Positions 45,686 through 55,900 of a stretch of DNA of 64,000 bases are shown here, piece by piece; positions within the stretch are counted from its first letter, which is position 1; the number at the start of each line of letters is the position of its first letter. Made by a program: the position numbers and the translations under genes. The notes under the pieces were generated by a model, which was given only the letters and a program-made list of their open reading frames with translations, was not told where the DNA came from and searched no databases. Origin of the DNA: JACKBK01 sp963707275 (GTDB lineage: Bacteria > Chloroflexota > Anaerolineae > JAAEKA01); the NCBI GenBank assembly GCA_963707275.1, contig CAVPPH010000006.1:372001-436000 (forward strand). The letters are read 5' to 3'.

Positions 45686-46285
45686 ATGCCATTACCAACT
45701 CGTGAAACGGCCTGGGAACTCTTGTGTCAATGGGTCGCATCTGACAGTTTGCGCAAACACATGCTGGCTGTCGAGGCTGCCATGCGCTCCTACGCTCGCA
45801 AGTATGGCGAGGATGAAGAACTCTGGGGGCTCACCGGGCTGTTGCACGACCTCGACTTTGAGCGCTATCCTGACATGGACGATCCGGTGAACGGGCATCC
45901 ACGCACGGAACTGCGGCTGTTTCGCGAGCTGGACTATCCTGCCGCGTTGATCCACGCAGTGGAGGGGCACGCTCCCTATCTCGGTATCCCGCGCGCCGGG
46001 CGAATGGACAGCACGCTGGTGGCCGTTGATGAGTTGACGGGGCTGATCATGGCTGTCGGCTACGTGCGCCCGTCTAAAGATCTGCGCGATGTCACGGTCA
46101 AGTCGGTACGCAAGAAGTGGAAGGACAAAGCATTCGCAGCTGCCATCAACCGGCACGAGATCGAAGAGTTTACGGCGGAGTTGGGTGAGGACCTCGATGA
46201 GCATATCGCGCTGGTCTTGACTGCTTTACAGAACAACGCGACTGCTCTGGGGCTGGATGGCTCGCTGGCCAGCACGGGTGGGTGA
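45686..46285 (+). CDS. HD-domain protein (HDIG-related hydrolase)
   Basis: 199 codons, intact. ATG 45686 follows GGAGG by 6 bp; the frame is open upstream to 45581 but without a better site. The HD motif is GLTGLLHDLDFERYPDMDDP, preceded by the His of RKHMLAVEAAMRSYA and followed by ALIHAVEGHAPYLG (HxxxxH-type pair). HD proteins hydrolyse phosphate esters such as nucleotides or cyclic dinucleotides; substrate unknown. Divergent from the radical SAM gene. Confidence 0.75.
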   Translation: MPLPTRETAWELLCQWVASDSLRKHMLAVEAAMRSYARKYGEDEELWGLTGLLHDLDFERYPDMDDPVNGHPRTELRLFRELDYPAALIHAVEGHAPYLGIPRAGRMDSTLVAVDELTGLIMAVGYVRPSKDLRDVTVKSVRKKWKDKAFAAAINRHEIEEFTAELGEDLDEHIALVLTALQNNATALGLDGSLASTGG

Positions 46286-46294
46286 CGGCGAACG

Positions 46295-46726
46295 ATGCGC
46301 AGCAGTGAGTTCATGTCGGCTCTGCCGGGCGCAGTAAACCGCTGCTTGCCGAGCGGCCCGCACCTGCGGCGCGGCCGGCTGTGGAGTTTCGGCGTGCAGT
46401 TGTACGACGACGACCCGCGCTTTCACTACGAGGTCGCGCGCGTTCCGGTCCGACTCGGCGACAGGCTGGAGTTGGGGCTTCACTTCGAAAGCAGGAATGC
46501 AACTGACAATCGCCGGCTGCTCGATGGATTCGCGGTGCGGATGATTGAGATCAAGGCTGAGCTTGGGGAGGATGTCGAAGCAGAAATGTGGGACAGGGGT
46601 TGGACCAAGGTCTATGAAACCCTGCCGCTGGAGACCTATTCCGCTTCGTATCTGCTTGCCGTAGCGCACCGGCTGGCCAAAATGGTCACGGTGCTGCACC
46701 CGGTCTACCTGGCGACTCTTCGCTGA
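46295..46726 (+). CDS. Hypothetical protein, 143 residues
   Basis: Intact frame 10 bp after the HD gene, no family recognised. It looks like a small alpha/beta domain: LWSFGVQLYDDDPRFHYEVA and LELGLHFESRNATDNRRLLD, then two helices (VRMIEIKAELGEDVEAEMW; ASYLLAVAHRLAKMVTVL). No signal or membrane segment. The true start may be ATG 46313 (MSALPGAV). Confidence 0.5.
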   Translation: MRSSEFMSALPGAVNRCLPSGPHLRRGRLWSFGVQLYDDDPRFHYEVARVPVRLGDRLELGLHFESRNATDNRRLLDGFAVRMIEIKAELGEDVEAEMWDRGWTKVYETLPLETYSASYLLAVAHRLAKMVTVLHPVYLATLR

Positions 46727-46749
46727 CACCTCTGTGTTTGGGGACGACT

Positions 46750-47196
46750 ATGAAATCACTGACAAAACTGGAGGGGTTGCTGAACCGCTTCGCGGCCGCG
46801 GAATTCAGTTGGATCAGCAGCACGCGACCCGATGGCCGCGTGCATTCGGTGCCGGTCTGGCATATCTGGGCAGACGAGCGGGCGTATGTCGTTACCACGA
46901 GCAAGGCGGTCAAGGTTGACAACATTGCCAGCAACCCGAATGTGGTCATCGCTCTTCCGGACCCTGTCGATCCGCTCATTATCGAGGGCGTGGCGCTGCT
47001 GAAACCTGCAATTCCGCCCGGAGTAGCCGCTCAATTCAAGGCCAAGTATGACTGGAATCCTGCGAGCGATGCCAGCTATTCGACGCTGATAGAAATCACG
47101 CCAAGTAAAGTAATCGCCTGGGGAAAGCACGGTGAAGGAAGGTGGACAGGGACAGATATTCGTGAACTTCACGTCTCGCGGATATCCCGGTCATGA
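46750..47196 (+). CDS. Pyridoxamine-phosphate-oxidase-fold (PPOX) flavin/F420-type protein
   Basis: 148 codons, intact. The split beta-barrel pattern is clear: EFSWISSTRPDGRVHSVPVW, AYVVTTSKAVKVDNIASNPN, VVIALPDPVDPLIIEGVALL and KVIAWGKHGEGRWTG. This fold binds FMN or F420 and acts on small molecules; the RPDGRVHSVPVWHIW form is common in the F420/heme-linked groups rather than true PdxH. Start ATG 46750; a TTG at 46738 would add four residues. Confidence 0.72.
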   Translation: MKSLTKLEGLLNRFAAAEFSWISSTRPDGRVHSVPVWHIWADERAYVVTTSKAVKVDNIASNPNVVIALPDPVDPLIIEGVALLKPAIPPGVAAQFKAKYDWNPASDASYSTLIEITPSKVIAWGKHGEGRWTGTDIRELHVSRISRS

Positions 47197-47275
47197 CGCT
47201 GCCAACTTCGTTAAGGTCAGGAGAAGATCGCTGCTCTGAAGACGGAGGATAGGTGTTCGGCAGTTTTGCAACTAC

Positions 47276-47304
47276 TTGACATATGCAATTTACCGTAATA
47301 TAAT
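47276..47304 (+). promoter_or_regulatory. Consensus sigma-70 promoter
   Basis: TTGACA (47276-47281), 17-bp spacer, TATAAT (47299-47304): a perfect match. It is 122 bp upstream of ATG 47427. The leader holds a small AAACATGC/GCATGTTT hairpin. Confidence 0.85.
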
Positions 47305-47426
47305 GGTTACGGTGAAAACGTTGGAAAACATGCGTTCAATGTGGTGCATGTTTCAGAAACAGTCGATCTTGACCAACGCAGATCGGTCCGGCAAAGAATA
47401 TCGGAACACCGCTAGGTAAGGACAGA

Positions 47427-49109
47427 ATGACAAAGGCGACAGTTAAGGGCCAAGGCCCGGAGCTTTTTGGACGAGGCATTGATCTGCTCTTCGGCGACGA
47501 GGTGGCAGTGTCTCGTGTTGCGCCGGCTCCGTTGTCCGCCAGCCTGGAGAACGAGCAATCAGAGGCGTCGCCCACTGATGCAGAGGCAACACCTCCAAAT
47601 CAGTTGAACGTAGCGACCGCCAGTTCGTTCGCGAACGGTGTTGCAGACGGGCCATCCTTCACAGAAGCCGATGTCGACCAGTTCCTGCGCATGGCAGCCG
47701 AAGCATTCCTGCGCGTTCAGGCGCAGAAACGGCAGCACACGCTGGCAATGCACCCCTCACGCAGCGCGAGTCTGTGGCAATCAGCCCCGACTGCGCCGGA
47801 GTCAAACAGGGGCGATGATTTGGCAGGCATAGAACTTGATGTGCCGCCGCTGCCAGACAACTCACTTATGGCAATCGCCGACACCGATGCACCGTCGAAC
47901 GATGACCCCACTTCTGCCGACGCTCCGCAACACACAGTTGTTGATGCCGTCAGTGAAGACGACATCGAACTGGAGATTGAGCTCGATGTGCCTCCCTTGC
48001 CTGATCAGCCGGCTGACCTCGATGTTTTCGTGGATGATCAGCTTGCTGCACCAGGGCCAGCTATCATCGACTCCCCGCCGCCTCCTGTCATGACAGACAC
48101 CGTTGAAGTTTTGGAGGAAAAAGAGATGCCTGACCAACCGATCGATTCCGAAGCAGCTAATACGCCTGTTGTTGGTGAAAACGGGCAGCCAAGAAAGGTG
48201 GCGCCTCCGGGCGTGACCGTCAGCAGCCCTGTGACGACATTGAACGGTGGTCAGGCCAATCCGGGCGATGACGAACTGTCCGCAACGCTGGTGGACCGAG
48301 AATTGCCGGCGATGTCCCGCAAGGAAATCGAGGAGATACTGGATCGCCTTCCCAAGAGCGACTTGCGCGCTCTTGATAAGCAGATCGACCAGCTCTACGA
48401 GGACGTGACAGTGCTCTTCAGCGGCAAGCGGCGCGAGGTCACCGTTGCCTTTGAGATCCTGCGAAAAGCGCGGATCATCCTGCTGAAGGATCCTGAGCAG
48501 TACGCCGAGGCCGAATTCTATGTTCGCCAGGTTCAGGCACGCGTGCATCAGGTGCGCCAGAGCATCGACGAGGGAACCCGCTATTGGCCCAGGCTCTTGC
48601 TGTACCAGACCGGCTGGCTGGTCGTGCTTTCGATTGTTGCCTTGATCACCACAGTGAACGGAGCGAATTTCGAGCGGTGGATCGCATTTCTGCTGGGTGT
48701 CCCCGGTGCCAGCGAAGCGGTCGGCTGGGCCGTTCTATTCATCAGCACCCTGGCCTGGGGTGGGATCGGCGGGGCAACCAGTGCCATGTGGTCCCTGTAT
48801 TATCATATCTCGGTACAGCGGGACTACGAACCGATCGAAAATCTCTGGTATTACACCCAGCCGCTTATCGGAATGGTGCTGGGCGGAATCGTGTTCCTGA
48901 TCATGGGCGCCGGATTCCTGGTCGTAGATGCCACACCCACCGTGGGAGTTGGTTCGATGGGCGCCCGGCTCGTTCCGGCAGTGATTGCAGTCATTGCCGG
49001 TTTCCGCCAAACCGTCGTGTTGGACATGATCGAGCGCATTGTAGGGCTCATCATGCCGACGCAAAATGATCCGAGCCGCGACGTACCCACCGAAGAACTA
49101 ACGATTTGA
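47427..49109 (+). CDS. Membrane protein with long acidic N-terminal region, unknown function
   Basis: 560 codons, intact. Residues 1-285 are acidic and low in structure, with two copies of ELDVPPLPD (about 138 and 187), so this part is probably flexible and cytoplasmic. A helical region follows (SRKEIEEILDRLPKSDLRAL, then KARIILLKDPEQYAEAEFYV), then four membrane helices between about 392 and 540 (LVVLSIVALITTV, VGWAVLFISTLAWGGIGGA, GMVLGGIVFLIMGAGFLVV, LVPAVIAVIAGF). The arrangement matches large Chloroflexi membrane proteins of no known role. It has a consensus promoter, so it may be well expressed. Confidence 0.65.
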   Translation: MTKATVKGQGPELFGRGIDLLFGDEVAVSRVAPAPLSASLENEQSEASPTDAEATPPNQLNVATASSFANGVADGPSFTEADVDQFLRMAAEAFLRVQAQKRQHTLAMHPSRSASLWQSAPTAPESNRGDDLAGIELDVPPLPDNSLMAIADTDAPSNDDPTSADAPQHTVVDAVSEDDIELEIELDVPPLPDQPADLDVFVDDQLAAPGPAIIDSPPPPVMTDTVEVLEEKEMPDQPIDSEAANTPVVGENGQPRKVAPPGVTVSSPVTTLNGGQANPGDDELSATLVDRELPAMSRKEIEEILDRLPKSDLRALDKQIDQLYEDVTVLFSGKRREVTVAFEILRKARIILLKDPEQYAEAEFYVRQVQARVHQVRQSIDEGTRYWPRLLLYQTGWLVVLSIVALITTVNGANFERWIAFLLGVPGASEAVGWAVLFISTLAWGGIGGATSAMWSLYYHISVQRDYEPIENLWYYTQPLIGMVLGGIVFLIMGAGFLVVDATPTVGVGSMGARLVPAVIAVIAGFRQTVVLDMIERIVGLIMPTQNDPSRDVPTEELTI

Positions 49110-49134
49110 CGGGACATTGTCCGGGCGGTATAAT
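49106..49134 (+). promoter_or_regulatory. Promoter of the rpmH cluster
   Basis: TTGACG (49106-49111), 17-bp spacer, TATAAT (49129-49134). It overlaps the stop codon of the preceding gene and gives a leader of about 170 nt before rpmH. Confidence 0.75.
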
Positions 49135-49183
49135 ATCGGAGCGCTGGTTTAACCGGCAATCCCGGGCTGACAGCAAGCGAAAG

Positions 49184-49218
49184 CGGGCGAGGCGCCGACG
49201 AAACCTCACCCGTTTTTT
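49184..49218 (+). terminator. Terminator-like hairpin in the rpmH leader
   Basis: CGGGCGAGG (49184-49192) pairs with CCTCACCCG (49204-49212), one mismatch, followed by TTTTTT. Because it lies after the promoter at 49106-49134 it would act on rpmH transcripts, as an attenuator, as well as stopping read-through from the membrane protein gene. Confidence 0.6.
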
Positions 49219-49310
49219 GCTGTTTATAGCAGAAACGCAGTCCCCGGTGTCGCGTTCTTTTGCGACGCTGGAAAGCTGAAAAAAAAGAACGATAGGAGTG
49301 CATCTTAGAA

Positions 49311-49475
49311 ATGCCCAAGAGAACTTATCAACCAAAAGTACGCAAGCGTCTGCGGGTACACGGTTTCCGCAATCGCATGAGCACTTCTGACGGGCGAAAT
49401 GTTATCAAGCGTCGCCGCCAGCGTGGTCGCAAGCGTCTTGCGCCGGCTTTGACGTACCGCAAGCGCGACTACTAG
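49311..49475 (+). CDS. rpmH: Ribosomal protein L34
   Basis: 54 codons from ATG 49311. PKRTYQPKVRKRLRVHGFRN and the closing basic stretch RRRQRGRKRLAPALTYRKRD are unmistakable L34, with a C-terminal extension of about ten residues over the usual 44. A GATAGGAGTG site precedes it. It opens the classical rpmH-rnpA-yidD-yidC-jag order. Confidence 0.95.
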   Translation: MPKRTYQPKVRKRLRVHGFRNRMSTSDGRNVIKRRRQRGRKRLAPALTYRKRDY

Positions 49476-49478
49476 CCG

Positions 49479-49832
49479 TTGAAGCGGGTCAACCGGCTGA
49501 CCGAGCGTTCGCGGTTTCAGCAAATCCGGCGAAGCGGCAATTGCTGGTCGGATCGCCATCTGGTCATCTGCCTGTTGCCAAACGAATTGCCCGTCAGCCG
49601 CTTTGGTTTCTCGGTCAGCAAGAGAGTTGGCCGGGCGGTGGTTCGAAACCGGGTTCGCAGACGTACTCGTGAAGCAGTGCGACTGCGTTTGCCGGATATC
49701 GCCGTTGGTTTCGACGTTGTATTTGTAGCCAGGAATCCAGTAGCACAGGCCGCGTATTCTCAAATCGAAGGCAGTGTTGACAAATTGCTCCGCTTGGCTG
49801 GCCTGCTTACAGTTGAACCGAAGACAGTGTAG
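49479..49832 (+). CDS. rnpA: Ribonuclease P protein component
   Basis: 117 codons, 3 bp after rpmH. TTG 49479 is the start (MKRVNRLTERSRFQQIRRSG). The RNP signature VGRAVVRNRVRRRTREAVRL is present, as is FGFSVSKRVGRA. Cofactor of the RNase P ribozyme in tRNA 5' maturation. Confidence 0.93.
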   Translation: MKRVNRLTERSRFQQIRRSGNCWSDRHLVICLLPNELPVSRFGFSVSKRVGRAVVRNRVRRRTREAVRLRLPDIAVGFDVVFVARNPVAQAAYSQIEGSVDKLLRLAGLLTVEPKTV

Positions 49833-49874
49833 TGTATGGAACGGCGCACGGAGCGCTGAAATGAGAAGAGAACC

Positions 49875-50084
49875 ATGAAGCGAATTGTTATCGCGATCAT
49901 AACGTTCTATCAGCGTTACATTTCAGCAGGTCTTGGCAGCAACTGTCGCTTCGAACCAACATGTTCGCAGTACACGTTGGAGGCCGTGGACCGTTACGGC
50001 GCTCTGAAGGGGCTTTGGATGGGGGCGCGACGGATCAGCCGCTGTCATCCCTTCAACCCTGGTGGATATGATCCGGTTCCCTAG
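49875..50084 (+). CDS. yidD: Membrane insertion efficiency factor YidD
   Basis: 69 codons. FYQRYISAGLGSNCRFEPTC, SQYTLEAVDRYGALKG and RRISRCHPFNPGGYDPVP are the family's conserved run with its three Cys. A small peripheral membrane protein that assists YidC-dependent insertion. Between rnpA and yidC, as usual. Confidence 0.93.
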   Translation: MKRIVIAIITFYQRYISAGLGSNCRFEPTCSQYTLEAVDRYGALKGLWMGARRISRCHPFNPGGYDPVP

Positions 50085-50116
50085 AATCCTTGTGATGAAA
50101 GAAAGAAGTTAGTTTG

Positions 50117-51097
50117 ATGCCGCGAAAACGGGTCTTGAGCCTGTTGCTGTTGCTGGCCGTCCTGATGTTGTTGGCCAGCGGTTGCGCACCTGTGGTAGCA
50201 GAAGATGGCTCGGTGTCAGCTCCAACTTGGATTGCCCCGCTGGCGACTCCATTGGAGTTGCTTATCGAGGCCGTCTACACATATATCCTCACGCCGATTG
50301 GCCTGGCATCCTACGGTCTCGCCATCATTCTTGTGACAATGCTGATTCGTGCTCTGCTCTACCCCCTTACGCGCAAGCAGATGCAGTCGATGAAGAAGAT
50401 GCAGTCGATTCAGCCACAGATGAAGGAGATCCAGGAGAAATACGGTAAGGATCGTGAGAAGCTGGCGCAGAAACAGATGGAGCTGTATAAGCAGGAGGGT
50501 GTCAATCCTGCTGGTGGGTGTTTGCCACTGCTGATCCAGATGCCCATCCTTTTTGCGTTTTACTACGCCTTGCTCTTGCTTGGTCCCAAGTTGAATCAGC
50601 CGTTTCTTGTGGATACCCAGCCTGGCTTACCCCGAGTACGGGCAAGGAATGGCGTGGTTGCAACCGCTTACACCGGCGCATCTTCTGTCACCAGCCGTGC
50701 TGCCCTTCCTCATACTGCCCATCATCTACATCGTCACGCAGTTCATCATGCAGCGCATGAGCCAGGCCACTAATCCGTCGGTGGGCGGCGGATCGATGAA
50801 CTCAGTGATGATGTTGATGCCGCGTGATGTTCGGCTACATCACCCTCATCGTGCCCTCGGGGCTGTCGCTTTACTGGGTGACCTCCAACGTCTTGCAGAT
50901 CATCCAGCAGGGCCTGACCACCGGCTGGTCGGGTCTGCTTCCCGCCAAGAAAACTGCCGCCGGCAGTCAACACCAGCGGCGCGTCCTCTGCCAAGAGCGC
51001 GGTAATAACAACTACCGGAACAACCAGCAGCGTCAACGGAGCTACCAATGACACTTCTGCCGGCCGACGGCGCAAGATGCGCAAAAAGAAGAGGTAG
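50117..51097 (+). CDS. yidC: Membrane protein insertase YidC/Oxa1 (frameshifted)
   Basis: About 327 codons, Gram-positive-type length. A lipoprotein-type N-terminus (VLSLLLLLAVLMLLASGC) is followed by the Oxa1 core: YGLAIILVTMLIRALLYPLT, KMQSIQPQMKEIQEKYGKD, GVNPAGGCLPLLIQMPILFA, then after a break near 50630 PFLILPIIYIVTQFIMQRMS and after another near 50825 MFGYITLIVPSGLSLYWVTS. The basic tail GRRRKMRKKKR ends at TAG 51097 after a third shift near 50965. Start ATG 50117; TTG 50114 is adjacent. Confidence 0.9.
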
Positions 51098-51100
51098 GAT

Positions 51101-51936
51101 ATGACGTCTTCGGAAGGCAACGAGTTTCGTGGCAAGACCCCGGAGGAAGCCACCGAAACGGGATTGGCTGCACTGAAGCTTAGAGCGGATCAGGTTGAAA
51201 TCGAGGTGTTGAGCAAGGGAAGCCGAGGATTGCTTGGTTTTGGCGCTGAAGATGCCCGGGTGAAGATCACACCGATTGGCAAGATGCCTTCAAAGCAGTC
51301 GCCGCCTGAGAAGAAGGCTTCCCCTCCTCCGCCTGCAGCCAAAGCTCCGCCCGAATCAAAGCCTCAACCAACCGAGGCTCCCAAGCCGCCCCCAAAACCG
51401 AGCTCCAAAGCCGGACAAACAGGTCTGAGTCGAAGCCAGCAGCGGCGTCTGACGAAGATGCGGACGCTACTGCCGTTGCCAGCAGACCTCTTGCAGGGAA
51501 TGCTCGACCGGATGGGTATCAACGCGACCGTGCAGACGGTTGAGTACCGCGGTGTGCTGGACGAAGGTCAGGATCGCGCCCATCGTTCTCAACATCGAAG
51601 GCGAAGACTTGGGTATTCTCATTGGCCGGCGGGCGGAGACGCTCTCTTCCATTCAGTACCTGACCCGGCTGATGGTCAACCACCGGTTGCATCGTTGGGT
51701 CAACGTAGTCGTGGATGTCGAGGGCTATCGCGACGCGGCGTGAGGAGCAACTGGCTCGTCTTGCCAGCCGTATGGCCGAGCGGGCCGTCAGCTCGGGAAA
51801 GCCTGTTCCGCTGGAAGCCATGCCCCCCAATGAGCGGCGCATCATTCACATTACATTGCGTGACAACCCGTCGGTCACAACGCAAAGTGAGGGAGAAGGT
51901 GAGCACCGCAAGGTGACCATCATTCCCAAAGGGTAG
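51101..51936 (+). CDS. jag: RNA-binding protein Jag/KhpB (frameshifted)
   Basis: About 279 codons. The Jag-N domain is EFRGKTPEEATETGLAALKL and GSRGLLGFGAEDARVKI; a Pro/Lys-rich linker follows (about 65-110); the KH domain has NIEGEDLGILIGRRAETLSS and LTRLMVNHRLHRW; the R3H domain has MPPNERRIIHITLRDN. Breaks lie near 51575 and 51735. ATG 51101 is 4 bp past yidC. KhpB-type proteins bind RNA and affect cell-wall growth and division. Confidence 0.88.
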
Positions 51937-51977
51937 CCGGGCGCGATTTCACGCCGCAGTCCATCCAGAGCACAACA

Positions 51978-52005
51978 AGAAATCCCGCCAATTGGCGGGA
52001 TTTCT
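51978..52005 (+). terminator. Terminator of the rpmH-jag cluster
   Basis: A 12-bp perfect stem AGAAATCCCGCC/GGCGGGATTTCT around an AATT loop, 42 bp after the jag stop, followed by GATTTTC. Strong and symmetrical, so it may work in both directions. Confidence 0.8.
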
Positions 52006-52022
52006 GATTTTCAGAGAGGGAG

Positions 52023-52096
52023 GTTGGTTCGTAGTAAGCGCTTTAGCGCCGTCTGGGGCGCCGAAGCGCCTACTGCGAACCAACTGATAACTGATA
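52023..52096. repeat. Long imperfect palindrome plus ACTGATA tandem
   Basis: Arms 52023-52050 and 52057-52084 match at 24 of 28 positions (GTTGGTTCG, GCGCTT, GCGCC blocks); mismatches are G-T type in RNA. Two AACTGATA units follow (52082-52096). It resembles an extragenic palindromic repeat. The right arm supplies the final codons and TAG of the MBL gene. Confidence 0.65.
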
Positions 52097-52859
52097 GCAG
52101 TCGCCGGGCTGCGGCACGAGGATCACCCCGCTGAAATGTCGTGCTGCCGCGGTTTGGTAGAACGGAGCGGCTGCGACACCCGGGTCCTGGCGATGAACCA
52201 GTGCCAGCGTTTTCACGCCAGCTTGCGCTGCCAGCGTGCGGCTACGTCGGACGTAACCGAATGATTGTCGTAAGTCTTCTCCGGCGGGTCGGCGAAATAG
52301 GCTTCGTGTACCAGGGTGTCGATTCCGACCGCGAGGTGGGCGATCTCCTCTGAACGACCGGTGTCCGACGTGTAGACCAGGCCGCCCGTCGGCAAAATCC
52401 AGCCGCACGGCCCAGGTCGGCACCGAATGCCGGCCCGCAGCCAGCGTGTAGCGATACATCTGCCGCAGCGGGTAGGTTGTTGCTTCCGTTCCTGTGTAGA
52501 CCAATGTATTGAACCGTTGGCGACATCGGCAGGTCGGGGTACGCGATCTGGACCAACTGTTGTGCCAGTGCCAGCACACCGCTTTCCGCAACGATGGTGA
52601 GCGGCCGGTCGGGCCAGAACAGCACCCGGTTTAGCAGCAGCATCGGCAGGCCCAGCAGGTGGTCGCCGTGTTGGTGAGACAGGTAGATATGAGTCGGATC
52701 GCCCGCGGTCATGCCAACCCGCTCGAGCTGTCGCATGATGGTCGGGCCACAATCCAGCAGCAGCGTCATGTCCCCGTGCTGTACCAGCAGTGCGGTGTGG
52801 TTGTCGGCGGGATGGGACGCCATTGCACCGCCAACGCCCAGAAAAGTAAGTTTGATCAA
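52070..52859 (-). CDS. MBL-fold metal hydrolase, RNase Z-like (frameshifted)
   Basis: About 263 codons. TTG 52859 starts IKLTFLGVGGAMASHPADNH; the metal motif is HIYLSHQHGDHLLGLPML (HxHxDH). Later metal ligands: LVYTSDTGRSEEIAHLAVG (Asp) and LVHEAYFAD (His). VSPTVQYI-type and GVKTLALVHRQDP segments complete the fold. Breaks near 52510, 52375 and 52230. The form resembles RNase Z/arylsulfatase-like members, but the exosite arm of true tRNase Z is not evident. Its last residues and stop come from the palindromic repeat at 52057-52084, so the native end may be slightly earlier. Confidence 0.75.
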
Positions 52860-52902
52860 TGGACTAAGAGGTTGCTTGCCGCTAATACGAACTGGTCTTA
52901 AC

Positions 52903-55900
52903 TCATCCGGTGGGATTCACCAGTCTGCGCAGATGCTCGCGTGCTTCGTCAACGTATTCACCGCGTGGCGCCAGCTTCAGGTAGGCGCGCCATTGCACGA
53001 TCGCTTCCTGATTGCGCTCCTGGCCTTCCAGCGCCAGCGCCAGACCGCGTACCGCCTGGCTGCGCTCCGGGTTCAGCTCCAGCACAGTCTGGTACAGATC
53101 GATAGCTGATTGCCACAGTTCCTGGCCACGCTGCAACTCAGCCTGCACCATCAGCGCACCTTCTCCGCTGTCGCCGGCCGCCACTGCCAGACGTTCCGCC
53201 TCCTGCGCGGCTTCCATCGCCTGTTCCACATCATCTGCTGCACGGTATGCGCCGGCCAGACGAATGAAGTAGGAGGGATCCTGCGTGTAGGCCGGCTCGA
53301 TCTCGGCTGCCTGCTGGTAGGCTGCCAGCGCGTCTGCAGGCCTGTCAGCAGCCAGCAAGCCATCGCCCAACAGCAGGCGGTACCAGGCATTGTCTGGCTG
53401 AAGCTGAATGGCGGTTTCGAAGGATGCCACGGCTTCTTCGAACTGGCCTGCATCCCGGTAGGCGTTGCCCAGCTTCACGTGGGCGTCGGCGTAGTCTTCA
53501 TCCAGCAGCAGCGCACGCTTGTACTGGCTGATGGCCTGTTCGAGATCGTCGCGGTCGCGATAGGTCTCGCCCAGCCCGATGTAGCCTGCCAGGTTGCGCG
53601 GATCCTTGTCGATGGCAGCCTCGAAATCAGCGATGGCCGGGCCACTTCTGCCTGCCTGGCGCAGCAGTTCGCCGCGCTGCACCAGCACGCGCGCGGCCAG
53701 CTCCGGGCGTTGCGCCAGCTTCAGCAGCGCGGTTGAGCAACACCTCGGCCCGGTTCTCCTGGCCGGCCAGCACCAGCGCCTGGCTAAGTTGCAGGTACGC
53801 CTCAACGTAGCCGGGGTTGATCTCAACCGCTTTCTCCAGCTCATCGATGGCCGGGCGGGGATCGTCTGAACTGCGCAGCAGCGCCTTGCCCAGTTCGAAG
53901 TGCGCCTCAGCGCTGGTAGGGTTGGCTTCGACCGCTGCCGCATATTGTTTCAACGCGTCAGCCGGTTTGTTTTGCTGGAGCAGGATTTGCGCCAACTGGA
54001 AATAGGAACCGACCACTGAGGGATCGGCTGCTTTGGCTGCCCGGAACTGCGACAAAGCGGTCGCCGTATCGTCGGCCCCCAGCGCCATGACGCCCAGTTG
54101 GATATGCGCCTGGGCTACAGCGGCCGGGCTAGCCTCAGTATCGTTGGCCAACTGGTTGATGATTTCCTGGGCGCGCTCGGTGTCGCCAGAAGTCGCGATA
54201 GGTCGCGCTCAGTTGCAGGCTGGCTTCCGACAGGCTCGGGTCGATGGCCAGCGCCTGCTCGAAGTTGCTGATCGCATCGTCCAGCTTGCCCTGCCGCCGG
54301 TACAGGTCACCCAGATAATACATGGCCGAGGCTGACTGCGGATCGAGCTCGATGGCTCGCAGATAGCGCCGCTCAGCCGCGTCGTCCTGGCCCAGTGCCT
54401 CGTAGGCCAGGCCCATTTGCAGGTACACGCCGGGGAACGCGTCGCCGCCGGGCATCTCCAGCAGATCGGCGAAAGCGGCGATTGCCTCCTGCGGCAGGCC
54501 GCTTTTGCGCAGCGCCTGGGCAAAGCGGAATTGAGCGTCGGCGCTTTCGGGCGCCAGTTGCACCGTCTGCGAATACTGGTCCAGCGCCTGCACCAGCAGA
54601 TTGGCGTCCTCGTAGAGCGATCCCAGGTTGAGGCGGGCCTGCCAATAGTTGGGCGTCAGCGCGATGGCCTGCTCGATCTGCTCCGTGGCAGCCGTGGCGT
54701 CGCCGGCGCGCCGCAGCGCCTGTCCGAGGCGGAAATGTAGTTCTGCATTGTCGGGTAGCGCCCCGACGCCGTCCTGGTAGATCGTCAGCGCGGCGTCCGG
54801 ATCGTTCTGGGCATCGTACAGCGCGGCTAGCTGGAGATATGCGCCGGCGTAGGTCGGGTTGGCCGCCAACGCCTCACGGTAGCGTTCGATGGCCTGCCCG
54901 GTCTCGCCGGCGGCTGCCAGGGTGTTGCCCAGCTTCGTCAATGCGCCGGCCACCGCGGCCGGGTTGTCGCTGGAGCCTTGCAGCGCCCGGTCGAGCGCCT
55001 CCGTAGCGGCTTCCTGGTTGCCTTGCGCCTGGTAGACATCGCTGAGCTGTAGCAGCGCGTCCACCAATGTCGGATCGGCGGCCAGCGCCTCCTGGTAGCG
55101 TTGTTCAGCCGTGGACAGGTCGCCTTGCAGCCGGGCCACCTCTCCCAGCAGGAAGAACACCGGGCCGGGCCGGGCAGCCACTGCCAGCGCCTGTTCGAGG
55201 GTCTGGCGCGCATCGTCGGTGCGGTTCTGGCTGATGTAAGCCTGGGCAAGCTGGACCGCGCCATCGACATTCTCCGGGTTCAACTCCAGCAGTTTGCCGA
55301 GCTGTTCCACCGCCGCGTCGACGTTGCCCGCCTTGCGGTAGGCCGTTCCCAGCAGCAAGCGTGCGTTCTGGTCAAAGCTGTTGACGGCCACCGCCGCGGC
55401 GTATTTGTCGATGGCGTCGGCAGTCTTGCCCTGGCTCTCCAAAATGCGCCCCAGTTCCAGCAGCGCGCGATAGCGGGTCGGGTCCAGCGTGACAGCCTGG
55501 GTGAACTGCTCAGCTGCCAGATCGAGGTCGCCCGCGGTCCGGTAGGCCTGACCGAGCTTGAAGCGGGCCTCAGCGCTGGCCGGGTCAGCTTCCACCGCGC
55601 GCTGGTAGATGGCCAGCGCTTCGTCAGCCTTATCCTGCTGCTGGTAGAGGTATGCCAGTTGTAGATAGGTACCCAGATACGTGGGGTCGGTGGTCAGCGC
55701 CTCCTGGTAGCGATCTTCGGCGGCTGCCAGATCATCGCGATCGCGGTAGGTGTTGCCCAGCTTGGTGAGGGCCTGTGCGATCTTGCGCGGGTCGGCGGCG
55801 GCTTGCTGCGCGATCTGATTGAACGCCTCCTCCGCCTGAGCCTGGTCGCCCATGGCCTGGTAAGTGACGCCCAGTTCGGCGAAGACGTCGGCGTCGTCGG

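Noticed and set aside
49135..49310. Replication origin next to rpmH
   Set aside because: dnaA is absent from the window and I see no cluster of DnaA boxes (TTATCCACA) or AT-rich unwinding region here.
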